The position numbers were made by a program, and so were the translations under genes. Below the pieces are notes generated by a model. That model saw only the letters and a list, made by a program, of their open reading frames with translations. It was not told the origin of the DNA and searched no databases. From contig CANFHF010000004.1 in the NCBI GenBank assembly GCA_947446635.1, positions 1 through 64,000 of the forward strand: DNA of 64,000 nucleotides, in the 5' to 3' direction. This document shows positions 19,334-27,413 of this stretch, in pieces. Numbering within the stretch: the stretch's first letter is position 1; every line of letters begins with the position of its first letter. The stretch comes from Flavobacteriaceae bacterium (lineage in GTDB: Bacteria > Bacteroidota > Bacteroidia > Flavobacteriales > Flavobacteriaceae).

Positions 19334-19338
19334 GAAAA

Positions 19339-19370
19339 AACCTCACGGGTTTTATAAAATCCGTGAGGTT
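19339..19370 (-). terminator. Terminator of ettA
   Basis: Complementary arms 19339-19348 and 19361-19370 (AACCTCACGG with its complement) extend through G-T pairs to a nearly 32-base palindrome. On the minus strand the stem is followed by T6, so it ends the ettA transcript. It may also slow plus-strand reading from the DCC gene. Confidence 0.75.
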
Positions 19371-19402
19371 GGAAATAGCTTTTTTGAGGTCTTATAACAC
19401 CC

Positions 19403-21097
19403 TTACCCTCTTATCAATTTTCTGTATTTCAATCGTTTCGGAGTCAAATCGGCACCCAAACGTTTCTTTTTATTTTCTTCATAATCAGAAAAACCACCTT
19501 CAAAATAATACACTTCAGAGTTGCCTTCGAATGCCAAAATATGGGTGCAAATTCTATCTAAGAACCATCTGTCGTGAGAAATTACTACGGCACAACCTGC
19601 AAAATTTTCCAAGCCTTCCTCTAAGGCACGAAGTGTGTTGATGTCCAAATCATTCGTTGGCTCATCCAGCAAAAGCACGTTTCCTTCTTCTTTCAAGGTC
19701 ATAGCAAGGTGCAACCGGTTTCGTTCACCACCTGAAAGCATGGAAACTTTTTTGTTTTGTTCGCCTCCACCAAAATTGAAACGAGATAAATAGGCCCGCG
19801 AATTGACTTGTTTCCCGCCCATCATGATTAATTCCTGACCATCGGCAAAGTTTTCCCAAATGGATTTATCTGGATTTATATTCGAATGCGCTTGATCGAC
19901 ATAAGCTATTTTCACCGTGTCACCAATTAGAAACTCCCCAGCATCTGGTTTTTCTTCACCCATAATCATTTTAAAAATAGTTGATTTACCAGCCCCATTA
20001 GGGCCTATAATTCCAACAATTCCAGCCTGTGGCAAAGTGAAGTTTAAATTATCATACAATAATTTATCTCCAAAAGCTTTGGCAACATTTTTGGATTCAA
20101 TCACGTTTGTTCCTAATCTTGGTCCATTTGGAATATAGATTTCCAAGTTTTCGTCCAATTGTTTTTGGTCTTCATTCAAGAGTTTATCATAGTTCTGCAA
20201 ACGTGCTTTTTGTTTCGTTTGTCTCCCTTTGGCTCCTTGACGAACCCAATCCAACTCGCGTTCTAAGGTTTTCCTACGTTTGGAAGCTACTTTTTCTTCC
20301 AATGCCATTCTGCTAGATTTTTGATCTAACCAAGAAGAATAATTTCCTTTCCAAGGAATACCTTCTCCTCTATCTAATTCTAAAATCCAACCAGCTACAT
20401 TATCCAAAAAATACCGGTCGTGCGTTACTGCAATAACAGTTCCAGCATATTGTGCTAAATGTTGTTCTAACCAGAGGACACTCTCAGCGTCTAAGTGATT
20501 CGTAGGCTCGTCTAATAACAAAACGTCTGGTTGTTGCAACAACAAACGACACAATGCCACACGACGGCGTTCACCACCCGATAAATTCTTGATTGGCGTA
20601 TCGCCTTCTGGTGTACGCAAAGCATCCATGGCAATCTCTAATTTAGTATCAATTTCCCATGCACCAAGAGCATCAATCTTATCTTGCAAAATCGCCTGAC
20701 GATCCATTAATTGCTCCATTTTATCAGCATCTTCATAGACTTCTGGCAACCCAAAACTATCATTAATTTTGTTGAATTCGTCTAAAACCGCCATCGTTTC
20801 TGCAACGCCTTCCCTAACGATTTCAATCACCGTTTTGGAATCGTCAAGAATAGGATCTTGTTCTAAGTAGCCGACTGTATAGCCGGGTTGAAATACCACA
20901 TCGCCTTGAAAATTCTTATCTACTCCTGCAATAATTTTTAATAAAGAAGATTTCCCAGAACCGTTTAAACCTAGAATGCCGATTTTCGCTCCATAAAAGA
21001 AACTCAAATAGATGTTTTTAAGCACTGGTTTATCTGCTCCTGGGTAGGTTTTACTCAATTTTTGCATTGAGAAAATTACTTTCTTATCGTCTGCCAT
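19403..21097 (-). CDS. ettA: ABC-F ATPase EttA (energy-dependent translational throttle)
   Basis: An ABC-F protein of 564 residues from the MADDKKVIF start at 21097; the open frame runs on to 21211 but that stretch is hydrophobic and not EttA-like. It has tandem ABC domains with Walker A LNGSGKSS and PNGAGKST, signatures LSGGERRRVAL and LSGGERNRLHL, and DEPTNHLD and DEPTNDLD. The linker (LERELDWVRQGAKGRQTKQKAR) contains the basic P-site tRNA interaction motif. EttA binds the ribosomal E site and gates the first elongation step according to ATP/ADP ratio. No membrane domain is present, so it is not a transporter. Confidence 0.94.
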   Translation of the reverse strand: MADDKKVIFSMQKLSKTYPGADKPVLKNIYLSFFYGAKIGILGLNGSGKSSLLKIIAGVDKNFQGDVVFQPGYTVGYLEQDPILDDSKTVIEIVREGVAETMAVLDEFNKINDSFGLPEVYEDADKMEQLMDRQAILQDKIDALGAWEIDTKLEIAMDALRTPEGDTPIKNLSGGERRRVALCRLLLQQPDVLLLDEPTNHLDAESVLWLEQHLAQYAGTVIAVTHDRYFLDNVAGWILELDRGEGIPWKGNYSSWLDQKSSRMALEEKVASKRRKTLERELDWVRQGAKGRQTKQKARLQNYDKLLNEDQKQLDENLEIYIPNGPRLGTNVIESKNVAKAFGDKLLYDNLNFTLPQAGIVGIIGPNGAGKSTIFKMIMGEEKPDAGEFLIGDTVKIAYVDQAHSNINPDKSIWENFADGQELIMMGGKQVNSRAYLSRFNFGGGEQNKKVSMLSGGERNRLHLAMTLKEEGNVLLLDEPTNDLDINTLRALEEGLENFAGCAVVISHDRWFLDRICTHILAFEGNSEVYYFEGGFSDYEENKKKRLGADLTPKRLKYRKLIRG

Positions 21098-21365
21098 TTT
21101 TTTTAGCAAAAATATTACAAAAAAATGATAATTAAAAATGAATAAAAATAAAACGTAAGAAAGTAGTCTTGAATATTTTAGTGTCATACCTAGGTCAAAT
21201 AGCACAAGCACGGCGAACTTAAATCGCTAAAGGCTTTGATTCATCCGGCAGTCGAGGAATGACTACCAAACAGGGAATGGATTTTAAATTAATGAAGTAA
21301 TCCTAAATTTGCAGCATGGATTATTTTATAGACATTTAATCCGATTTAGTGTATTATTTTTTTTA

Positions 21366-21431
21366 AAAAATAATGTATTTATATCAAGTTTAAAAAAAAA
21401 ATGTAAAACTTGATATAAATACATTATTTTT
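21366..21431. repeat. 26-bp perfect inverted repeat upstream of an OmpA-type gene
   Basis: Arms 21366-21391 and 21406-21431 are perfectly complementary over 26 bases with a 14-base A-rich loop. The downstream arm ends 22 bases before the ATG at 21454. In RNA this would form a very long hairpin adjacent to the initiation region. The stem is AT-rich and not followed by a clean T tract on the plus strand, so an attenuator, a structured 5' leader, a protein-binding operator or a relic of a mobile element are all possible. It lies in the 356-base gap between ettA and this gene, which otherwise shows only a TAAATTTG -7-like site at 21304-21311. Confidence 0.85.
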
Positions 21432-21453
21432 GAGAAATATTTTTTTTTAGATT

Positions 21454-22551
21454 ATGAATAAACTAATTTTAATAGCAACCTTTTTTTTTATATTTAACGC
21501 AACGTCAGCACAAAAAAATTCTCCAACTAAAGATTATTATAAGTGGTCAGCGGAGGTAAATGCTGGAAATAATATACCAATTTACCCAATATCACCTGCA
21601 TGGCCAGATCAAGGGCTTGTGATCACTAAATTTCAACATTTTAACATAGGAGTTGTTAAAATGTACAATACTCTTTTTGGAGTTAAGTTTGATCTTGCAA
21701 CAAATTATTTTAGCAATGACAATCGATTTAAACAAAAATCTAAAAAAGGTGTCATGTTTGATTTTGACAAACCATTTAAAACACAAGAATATAGAGCTGG
21801 CGCACATGTTTTGATGAATCTTATGAGTTTTTTAGAAAAGACTAGAAGTATTGGCCTTTACCTTCACGGAGGGCTTCAATATGCTCGATTAAACATGGCT
21901 CAATTAACTGAAAATAATATTAGTTTTTTATATGGGATTAGTCCACAAATAAAAATCAGTACACGATTTTCAGGTAAAATCGATTTTACTACTACAAATA
22001 ATTTCCGCCAACAATATTTTTACAACGGAATTGCTAGAGATAGTTATATGGATTATAATTATCTGACAAATCCTAACTATGATCCTAAAAAAAAACCAGA
22101 CCCTCTCTTGATATCGGATAGTGATACCAAAGGCCTTATGTATAATATGACTCTAGGACTTGTATATTCTTGGGCTAAGAAATTAAAAGGTATCGGAAGT
22201 ACTGAGGAAATTATTAACATTATGGACAAAAAGGAATATTTAAATGTTTTTTATGATTTTAACAAAGATGAGCCTAATGAAGGTAATTCAAATACTATTA
22301 TTGCTATCATTGATTTTTTGAAGACTTCTCAAAACAATATGGTTATATTTAGAGGTTATGCCGATAGTAGTGGTGGTGAAGATTTAGGTTTGTCACAACG
22401 AAGGTCTGAAAATTTGAAGAAATTGTTTGTTGCAAATAATATTGACACGGGAAGAATTTCTATTTTAACAACTGGTGAAGATGATCCAGATAAAACCACC
22501 CTTCAATCAGCAAGAAGGGTACGTGCTACTCTTTTTATTATTAAAAATTAA
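21454..22551 (+). CDS. Exported OmpA-family outer membrane protein
   Basis: A 365-residue protein with a signal peptide (MNKLILIATFFFIFNATSAQ, cleavage near residue 20). The middle region (about 30-245) is rich in alternating aromatic/polar strands consistent with a small outer-membrane beta barrel. The C-terminal OmpA-like peptidoglycan-binding domain (about 265-365) carries FRGYADSSGGEDLGLSQRRSENLK. The usual role is envelope anchoring. It is followed 54 bases later by a second exported protein, and codon use is more AT-rich than in flanking housekeeping genes by eye. Both suggest a small accessory block. Confidence 0.8.
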   Translation: MNKLILIATFFFIFNATSAQKNSPTKDYYKWSAEVNAGNNIPIYPISPAWPDQGLVITKFQHFNIGVVKMYNTLFGVKFDLATNYFSNDNRFKQKSKKGVMFDFDKPFKTQEYRAGAHVLMNLMSFLEKTRSIGLYLHGGLQYARLNMAQLTENNISFLYGISPQIKISTRFSGKIDFTTTNNFRQQYFYNGIARDSYMDYNYLTNPNYDPKKKPDPLLISDSDTKGLMYNMTLGLVYSWAKKLKGIGSTEEIINIMDKKEYLNVFYDFNKDEPNEGNSNTIIAIIDFLKTSQNNMVIFRGYADSSGGEDLGLSQRRSENLKKLFVANNIDTGRISILTTGEDDPDKTTLQSARRVRATLFIIKN

Positions 22552-22605
22552 ATTTAAAAACACCTTTTCTAATTAAATTTACTCTAATTGAATATTTCTT
22601 AAAAA

Positions 22606-23187
22606 ATGAAAAAAGCATATACTATTATAGCGTTTATTATAACTACCACCATATTTTCACAAGTACAGTCTTTCGAAAATGAAGTATTTATCCATAATGT
22701 GGGGGATTTATATAAAGGAGGGATTATAGTGTCTGTTTACAAGGATACTAATAAAGAAGAACATGGGTTAATATGTTCATTAATTGATTTGAGTACATCT
22801 CAAATTTGGAGTAATGTTGACCAAGAGCAGATTGGAATAACTGCACAAAACAGAACTGATGGCCAAAATAATACCTTGGCTATTATAAACCAAACAGGAC
22901 ATGAGACTAGTGCAGCTAAACTTTGTGATGAATATATTAACGAAGGCTACGATGATTGGTATTTACCTGCTATTTGGGAATTAAATGAATGCTATAATGC
23001 AATGCCTATTGTGAACCAAGTATTAGGGGATGCTAATGGTTTTCATTTAGTACTTTACTGCAGTTCAACCGAAGATTACATTGGGAACTTTGCTTGGTAT
23101 GAAGATTTCAATAATGGTTCAAAAAACGAAGCTTTTTTTTATTATAAGAATGACCTATTTAGTGTCAGGGCAGTAAGAAAATTTTAA
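22606..23187 (+). CDS. Secreted DUF1566 (Lcl C-terminal-like) domain protein
   Basis: A 193-residue protein with a signal peptide (about 1-18, MKKAYTIIAFIITTTIFS). The body has the DUF1566 features: YKGGIIVSV, DDWYLPAIWELNECYNA, a CSSTEDYIGNFAWYEDFNNG strand and the terminal SVRAVRKF. This C-lectin-like fold is found in surface and adhesin-type proteins; the ligand is unknown. It is probably co-expressed with the preceding OmpA-type gene and convergent with holA. Confidence 0.72.
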   Translation: MKKAYTIIAFIITTTIFSQVQSFENEVFIHNVGDLYKGGIIVSVYKDTNKEEHGLICSLIDLSTSQIWSNVDQEQIGITAQNRTDGQNNTLAIINQTGHETSAAKLCDEYINEGYDDWYLPAIWELNECYNAMPIVNQVLGDANGFHLVLYCSSTEDYIGNFAWYEDFNNGSKNEAFFYYKNDLFSVRAVRKF

Positions 23188-23229
23188 ATTGTATACATTC
23201 AATCGTTATAAGCAATTGTTACTTTAGCA

Positions 23230-24234
23230 TTAATTAAATATCTTATAAAGCATTTCTTTTAATAAATCTGATTGTGGGAGGGCATTTGCCCCAACTCCTT
23301 TGCTTTTAACATCAATAGTTCTCAACGTAGTTACAATTTGGCTCACCTTTTTCATAGGATAATTTTTTAATGCCAAATCATAATCCTTCAAGAAATAAGG
23401 GCTGATACCGAGAACCGGAGCAACATTATTAGGGTTTCTGTCTTTCAATCCATGGTATTTTAATATTTTAATAAAAAAACCAAACAATGTACTAAGTGTT
23501 AATGTCAAAGGATTTGCTTTTTGGTTATCCGAAAAATATTGTACTATTTGAAACGCTTTCAATTGGTTTCTTGATCCTAAAGCATTCAATAATTCGAAGT
23601 TATTAAAATCTTTGCTAAAACCTATATTTTCCTCAATATGTTTAGGTGTAATCACACTGTTTGTCGGTAAAATAATTTGCAATTTTTCAAGCTCATTATT
23701 AATTTTACTTAAATCATTACCCAAAAACTCAACTAACATGGCATTAGCTTTAGGTTCAATCGAATAGCCTTTAGCTGACAAAACGCGTTTTATCCAATCG
23801 CCTACTTGATTTTCATAGAGTTTTTTACTTTCGTAAAGCACCCCTACTTTGTCAATCAATTTCGTCATTTTTTTGCGTTTGTCTAGGGATTTATACTTGT
23901 AGCAAAACACCAAAATTGTTGAAGGCATTGGGTTTAGAGCATAACTTTCTAGTTTGTCAATGGTTCTAGCTAAATCCTGAGCCTCTTTGATAATCACCAC
24001 TTGGCGTTCAGCCATCATTGGATAGCGCTTTGCCGTCAAAACAATGTCTTCTATTGAAACATCACGTCCATAATAAACAGTTTGATTGAAGCCTTTCTCC
24101 TCTTCCGATAATGCATTTTGTTCAATATAATCAGCTAATATGTCAATATAATAAGGTTCTTCACCCATTAAGAAATATATGGGCTTGAAATTACCATTTT
24201 TTATATTATTAACAATTTTTAAAACTTCATCCAT
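23230..24234 (-). CDS. holA: DNA polymerase III subunit delta
   Basis: A 334-residue clamp-loader subunit that opens the beta clamp. It matches HolA through its layout: FKPIYFLMGEEPYYIDILADYI at the N-terminus, RQVVIIKEAQDL, and the C-terminal collar domain (FGFFIKILKYHGL). Length is standard. It is divergent from the HsdR-N protein. Confidence 0.9.
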   Translation of the reverse strand: MDEVLKIVNNIKNGNFKPIYFLMGEEPYYIDILADYIEQNALSEEEKGFNQTVYYGRDVSIEDIVLTAKRYPMMAERQVVIIKEAQDLARTIDKLESYALNPMPSTILVFCYKYKSLDKRKKMTKLIDKVGVLYESKKLYENQVGDWIKRVLSAKGYSIEPKANAMLVEFLGNDLSKINNELEKLQIILPTNSVITPKHIEENIGFSKDFNNFELLNALGSRNQLKAFQIVQYFSDNQKANPLTLTLSTLFGFFIKILKYHGLKDRNPNNVAPVLGISPYFLKDYDLALKNYPMKKVSQIVTTLRTIDVKSKGVGANALPQSDLLKEMLYKIFN

Positions 24235-24302
24235 TTTTTCGATTGCATCGTGATTTCGCCCTTTAGGCTCGTTTACGAATTTAAAATTCCAGATTTTCAG
24301 AT

Positions 24303-24333
24303 TTGAAAACTTGAAACTTATTTAATACTTTTG
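24303..24333 (+). promoter_or_regulatory. Flavobacterium-type promoter giving a near-leaderless message
   Basis: TTG at 24303-24305 and TACTTTTG at 24326-24333 are spaced by 20 bases. The ATG of the HsdR-N gene starts at 24338, only five bases after the -7 element. A transcript starting at the usual distance would be leaderless or nearly so. Confidence 0.5.
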
Positions 24334-24337
24334 CTTC

Positions 24338-24796
24338 ATGCAGCAACTTAATTTTCCAGTTTATAACTTCCGGTTCAAAAATAGCGAAAATAAAGTTTCT
24401 ATTTTTGATGAAATTAGAAAAAAATTCATCCTCCTCACTCCTGAAGAATGGGTTCGTCAGCACGTCATTCAATTTTTATTGGCTGAAAAAAAATATCCTA
24501 AATCATTGATAAATGTTGAAAAAGTGTTAAATGTCAACGGATTAAGAAAAAGATATGATGTTGTTGTTTTTAATCCCAATGGCTCCATTTTTATTTTAGT
24601 TGAATGCAAATCACCCGAAATTAAAACAGCACAAGCGACATTCGATCAAATTGCCCGATATAATATGTCTTTAAAAGCCCAGTTTTTAATGGTAACCAAT
24701 GGTCATAATCATTACTTTTGCCAAATGGATTTTGAGAATGAAAAATACGAATTTTTAAAAGAACTGCCGAATTACCAATTGATAAATTCAAAATAG
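24338..24796 (+). CDS. Solitary type I restriction HsdR N-terminal-domain protein
   Basis: A 152-residue protein matching the HSDR_N_2 nuclease-fold domain. It has a PD-(D/E)xK-like core, D74 in RYDVVVFNP and E89-C90-K91 in FILVECKSP, then a QIARYN helix. The catalytic pattern D...ExK is present, so metal-dependent nuclease activity is possible. No HsdM, HsdS or helicase partner is nearby. The gene is conserved in position next to holA in Flavobacteriia as I recall. It sits two bases from a glycosyltransferase gene, so a restriction role is unlikely. Confidence 0.78.
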   Translation: MQQLNFPVYNFRFKNSENKVSIFDEIRKKFILLTPEEWVRQHVIQFLLAEKKYPKSLINVEKVLNVNGLRKRYDVVVFNPNGSIFILVECKSPEIKTAQATFDQIARYNMSLKAQFLMVTNGHNHYFCQMDFENEKYEFLKELPNYQLINSK

Positions 24797-24798
24797 AA

Positions 24799-25806
24799 AT
24801 GGAAATAGCAGTTGTCATACTCAATTGGAATGGTTTGAAATTATTAGAGCAATTTTTACCATCGTTTATTCAATATTCTCCTCAAGCTACTATTTATGTT
24901 GCAGACAATGCTTCTACAGATAACTCTATTAGTTTTGTAAAAGATAATTTTCCAACGGTTAAAATAATTATAAATAAAAAGAATTTTGGCTTTGCTCAAG
25001 GCTATAACGAAGCGTTAAAACACATTGATGCGGAAATATACGCTTTAGTTAATTCAGATGTGGAAGTGACCGAAAACTGGCTAAAACCCATCATCGAAAC
25101 ATTTGAAAACGAACCCAAAACAGCCATTATTCAACCTAAAATTTTAGATTTTAAACGTAAAGAATATTTTGAATATGCTGGTGCCGCTGGGGGATTCATA
25201 GATAAATATGGGTATCCATTTTGTCGTGGACGTATTTTTGACACCGTGGAAAAAGATAACGGACAGTATGATGACAACTGCAAAATATTTTGGGCTTCAG
25301 GTGCTTGTTTTTTTATTCGAAGTTCCGTCTTTAAGAATTTGAAGGGTTTTGATCCTGATTTTTTTGCCCATCAAGAAGAAATTGATTTGTGTTGGCGAGC
25401 GAATAATAAAAGTTATGTAATAAAATACAATTCACAATCGGTAGTGTACCACCTAGGTGGTGCTACACTGCAAAAGATCAACTCAAAGAAAACAGAATTA
25501 AATTTTAGAAATTCGTTGTTAATGTTGACTAAAAACCTCCCTAAAAAGCAATTATTTTCTGTAATTTTTATTCGCCTTGTTTTAGATGGTATTGCCGCAA
25601 TCCAATTTTTTTTTCAGGGAAAATTTAAACATATGGGGGCAGTGTTAAAGGCCCATCTATCTTTTTATAGCCTATTTTATTTGCATTTAACAAAAAGGGG
25701 GGGATATCAATCTGAAAAATACTATAAAACAAAAAGTATCGTTTATTTATATTTCATTAATAAAATAAAATTATTTAGCACTATATTTGACCGTTCTTTA
25801 TTTTAA
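24799..25806 (+). CDS. Glycosyltransferase family 2
   Basis: A 335-residue GT-A enzyme. Nucleotide-sugar binding shows as VILNWNGLKLLEQF and VADNASTDNS, the metal-site equivalent as NSDVEVT, and the acceptor-site region as FDPDFFAHQEEIDLCWRAN. It resembles rhamnosyltransferase-type GT2 proteins of surface polysaccharide synthesis. A hydrophobic stretch near 245-265 (VIFIRLVLDGIAAIQFFFQG) may contact the membrane. Donor and acceptor are unknown. It is in an operon with the HsdR-N gene. Confidence 0.88.
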   Translation: MEIAVVILNWNGLKLLEQFLPSFIQYSPQATIYVADNASTDNSISFVKDNFPTVKIIINKKNFGFAQGYNEALKHIDAEIYALVNSDVEVTENWLKPIIETFENEPKTAIIQPKILDFKRKEYFEYAGAAGGFIDKYGYPFCRGRIFDTVEKDNGQYDDNCKIFWASGACFFIRSSVFKNLKGFDPDFFAHQEEIDLCWRANNKSYVIKYNSQSVVYHLGGATLQKINSKKTELNFRNSLLMLTKNLPKKQLFSVIFIRLVLDGIAAIQFFFQGKFKHMGAVLKAHLSFYSLFYLHLTKRGGYQSEKYYKTKSIVYLYFINKIKLFSTIFDRSLF

Positions 25807-25848
25807 CAACTTAAATCGTAAATAACTTTTAATTAAATTTTAAACTCT

Positions 25849-26676
25849 ATGAAAAAAATTGTCGTTGCCTTATCCGTCTTAGTGCTTTTAACTTCTTGTG
25901 TTTCCAAAAGGAAATTTACAGATCTTGAAGCCAAAAATAAAGAAACTCAAGATTTATTGAATTCATGTACAGTAAAATTAAACTCTTGTTTAGAAGAAAA
26001 AGCGGGGCTTTCTGCTACTGTTGCTGGTTTAAGAGAAAATAACCAAACTTTAATCAATAGTTCTAAAGACATGGCAATATTATCAACAAAAGGGGCTGAA
26101 AATGTTGAAAAAGCTTTAGAATCCATTAAGGAAAAAGATTTAAAAATCACTAGAATGCAAGATGCATTAACCAAAAAGGATAGTGTGACCCTTGCTGTAA
26201 TTACTAGTTTAAAAAGTGCTGTTGGAATATCTGATCCAGATATTGAAATCAATGTAGATAAAGGAGTTGTATTTATTTCTATTTCCGATAAAATGTTATT
26301 CAAAAGTGGCAGTTATAATGTGACTGATAAAGCAAAAGGGGTTTTGGCTAAAGTAGCTAAAGTGGTTAATGATAAACCTACATTTGAATGTATGGTTGAG
26401 GGGCATACCGATAACATCCCTTATAGCGGGAGTGGTGATTTACTAGATAATTGGGATTTAAGTGTAAAACGATCTACATCAATAGTTAGAGTTTTAACTC
26501 AAGAATTGAAAGTTAATCCAGCTCAATTAATTGCCGCAGGAAGAAGTTCTTATATTCCTTTAGTGGCAAACGATTCAGCTGAAAATAGAGCGCGTAACAG
26601 AAGAACTCGAATTGTTGTATTGCCAAAAATAGATGAGTTTTATGATATGATTGAAAAAGAAATGAAAAAACAATAA
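25849..26676 (+). CDS. OmpA-family peptidoglycan-associated lipoprotein
   Basis: A 275-residue lipoprotein with signal peptide MKKIVVALSVLVLLTSC, lipobox LTSC and acylated C17. A coiled-coil region (about 25-125) is followed by an OmpA/MotB-type peptidoglycan-binding domain (about 140-265) with EGHTDNIPYSG, NWDLSVKRSTSIVR and ENRARNRRTRIVVLPK. It should link the outer membrane to peptidoglycan. This coiled-coil plus OmpA design is common in Flavobacteriia. It starts 42 bases after the glycosyltransferase, and a terminator follows. Confidence 0.92.
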   Translation: MKKIVVALSVLVLLTSCVSKRKFTDLEAKNKETQDLLNSCTVKLNSCLEEKAGLSATVAGLRENNQTLINSSKDMAILSTKGAENVEKALESIKEKDLKITRMQDALTKKDSVTLAVITSLKSAVGISDPDIEINVDKGVVFISISDKMLFKSGSYNVTDKAKGVLAKVAKVVNDKPTFECMVEGHTDNIPYSGSGDLLDNWDLSVKRSTSIVRVLTQELKVNPAQLIAAGRSSYIPLVANDSAENRARNRRTRIVVLPKIDEFYDMIEKEMKKQ

Positions 26677-26693
26677 TAATCATATTTCAGATT

Positions 26694-26727
26694 AAAAAAA
26701 AACGTCTCGGTATTCGGGACGTTTTTT
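26694..26727. terminator. Bidirectional rho-independent terminator
   Basis: The stem ACGTC...GACGT with extra C-G pairs and a GTATT loop is flanked by a long A run and T6. It lies between the convergent OmpA lipoprotein and YciO-type genes. Confidence 0.8.
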
Positions 26728-26763
26728 GTTTATATACTGCCATTTATAATTTGCTAGATAAAA

Positions 26764-27384
26764 TTAAATAATGTCTGAATTTCCTTTTCCTTCTCTCACT
26801 ACAATGGGTTCATCGCCTGACAAATCAATAACAGTGGAACCTATATTATCGCCATAACCACCATCAATAACCATATCAACTAGATTTTGCCATTTCTCGA
26901 AAATAAGTTCCGGATCAGTAGTGTATTCAATTAGATCATCTTCATCATGTATGGAGGTCGAAACAATTGGGTTGCCCAATTGTCGAACAATTTCTAAGGC
27001 AATCGCATTATCGGGAACCCGAATTCCTACGGTAGTTTTCTTTTTGAATTCTTTTGGTAAATTAGTATTTCCAGGCAGAATGAAAGTATAAGGTCCTGGC
27101 AAAGCTCTTTTTAAGATTTTAAAAGTTGCGGTGTCAATTTGCTTCACATAATCTGAAATGTGGCTCAAATCGGAACAAACAAAAGAAAAATTGGCTTTTT
27201 CCAACTTAACACCCTTAATTTTCGCAATACGCTCCAATGCTTTGGTATTCGTAATATCACAACCCAAACCATAAACAGTATCAGTTGGATATATCACCAA
27301 ACCACCATTTTTCAAAACATCGACTACTTTTTTAATTGCGGTCTCGTTTGGTTTGTCTTCGTATATTTTTATGAATTGTGCCAT
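26764..27384 (-). CDS. Sua5/YciO/YrdC-family protein, YciO type
   Basis: A 206-residue YrdC-fold protein. YPTDTVYGLGCDI and GIRVPDNAIALEIV are family motifs. Length, the N-terminus MAQFIKIYEDKP and the C-terminus TVIDLSGDEPIVVREGKG are much closer to E. coli YciO than to TsaC. TsaC/Sua5 make threonylcarbamoyl-AMP for tRNA t6A; activity of YciO-type members is less certain, though many databases name them synthases. TsaD is present at 54328, so the t6A pathway exists. Whether this gene supplies it cannot be settled here. Confidence 0.85.
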   Translation of the reverse strand: MAQFIKIYEDKPNETAIKKVVDVLKNGGLVIYPTDTVYGLGCDITNTKALERIAKIKGVKLEKANFSFVCSDLSHISDYVKQIDTATFKILKRALPGPYTFILPGNTNLPKEFKKKTTVGIRVPDNAIALEIVRQLGNPIVSTSIHDEDDLIEYTTDPELIFEKWQNLVDMVIDGGYGDNIGSTVIDLSGDEPIVVREGKGNSDII

Positions 27385-27413
27385 AAATAATTTAAGCTTA
27401 ATACCTTAAGCGA

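Noticed and set aside
19270..19641. 123-codon plus-strand frame over the DCC gene end and ettA
   Set aside because: It overlaps two firm genes and the ettA terminator, with no recognisable domain.
21098..21211. In-frame 38-codon extension upstream of ettA
   Set aside because: Hydrophobic, A/T-rich sequence unlike EttA; MADDKKVIF at 21097 matches the family start.
24338..24796. Part of a type I restriction-modification system
   Set aside because: Only the small HsdR-N-like domain is present; there is no HsdM, HsdS or motor, and the gene is in a holA/glycosyltransferase context.
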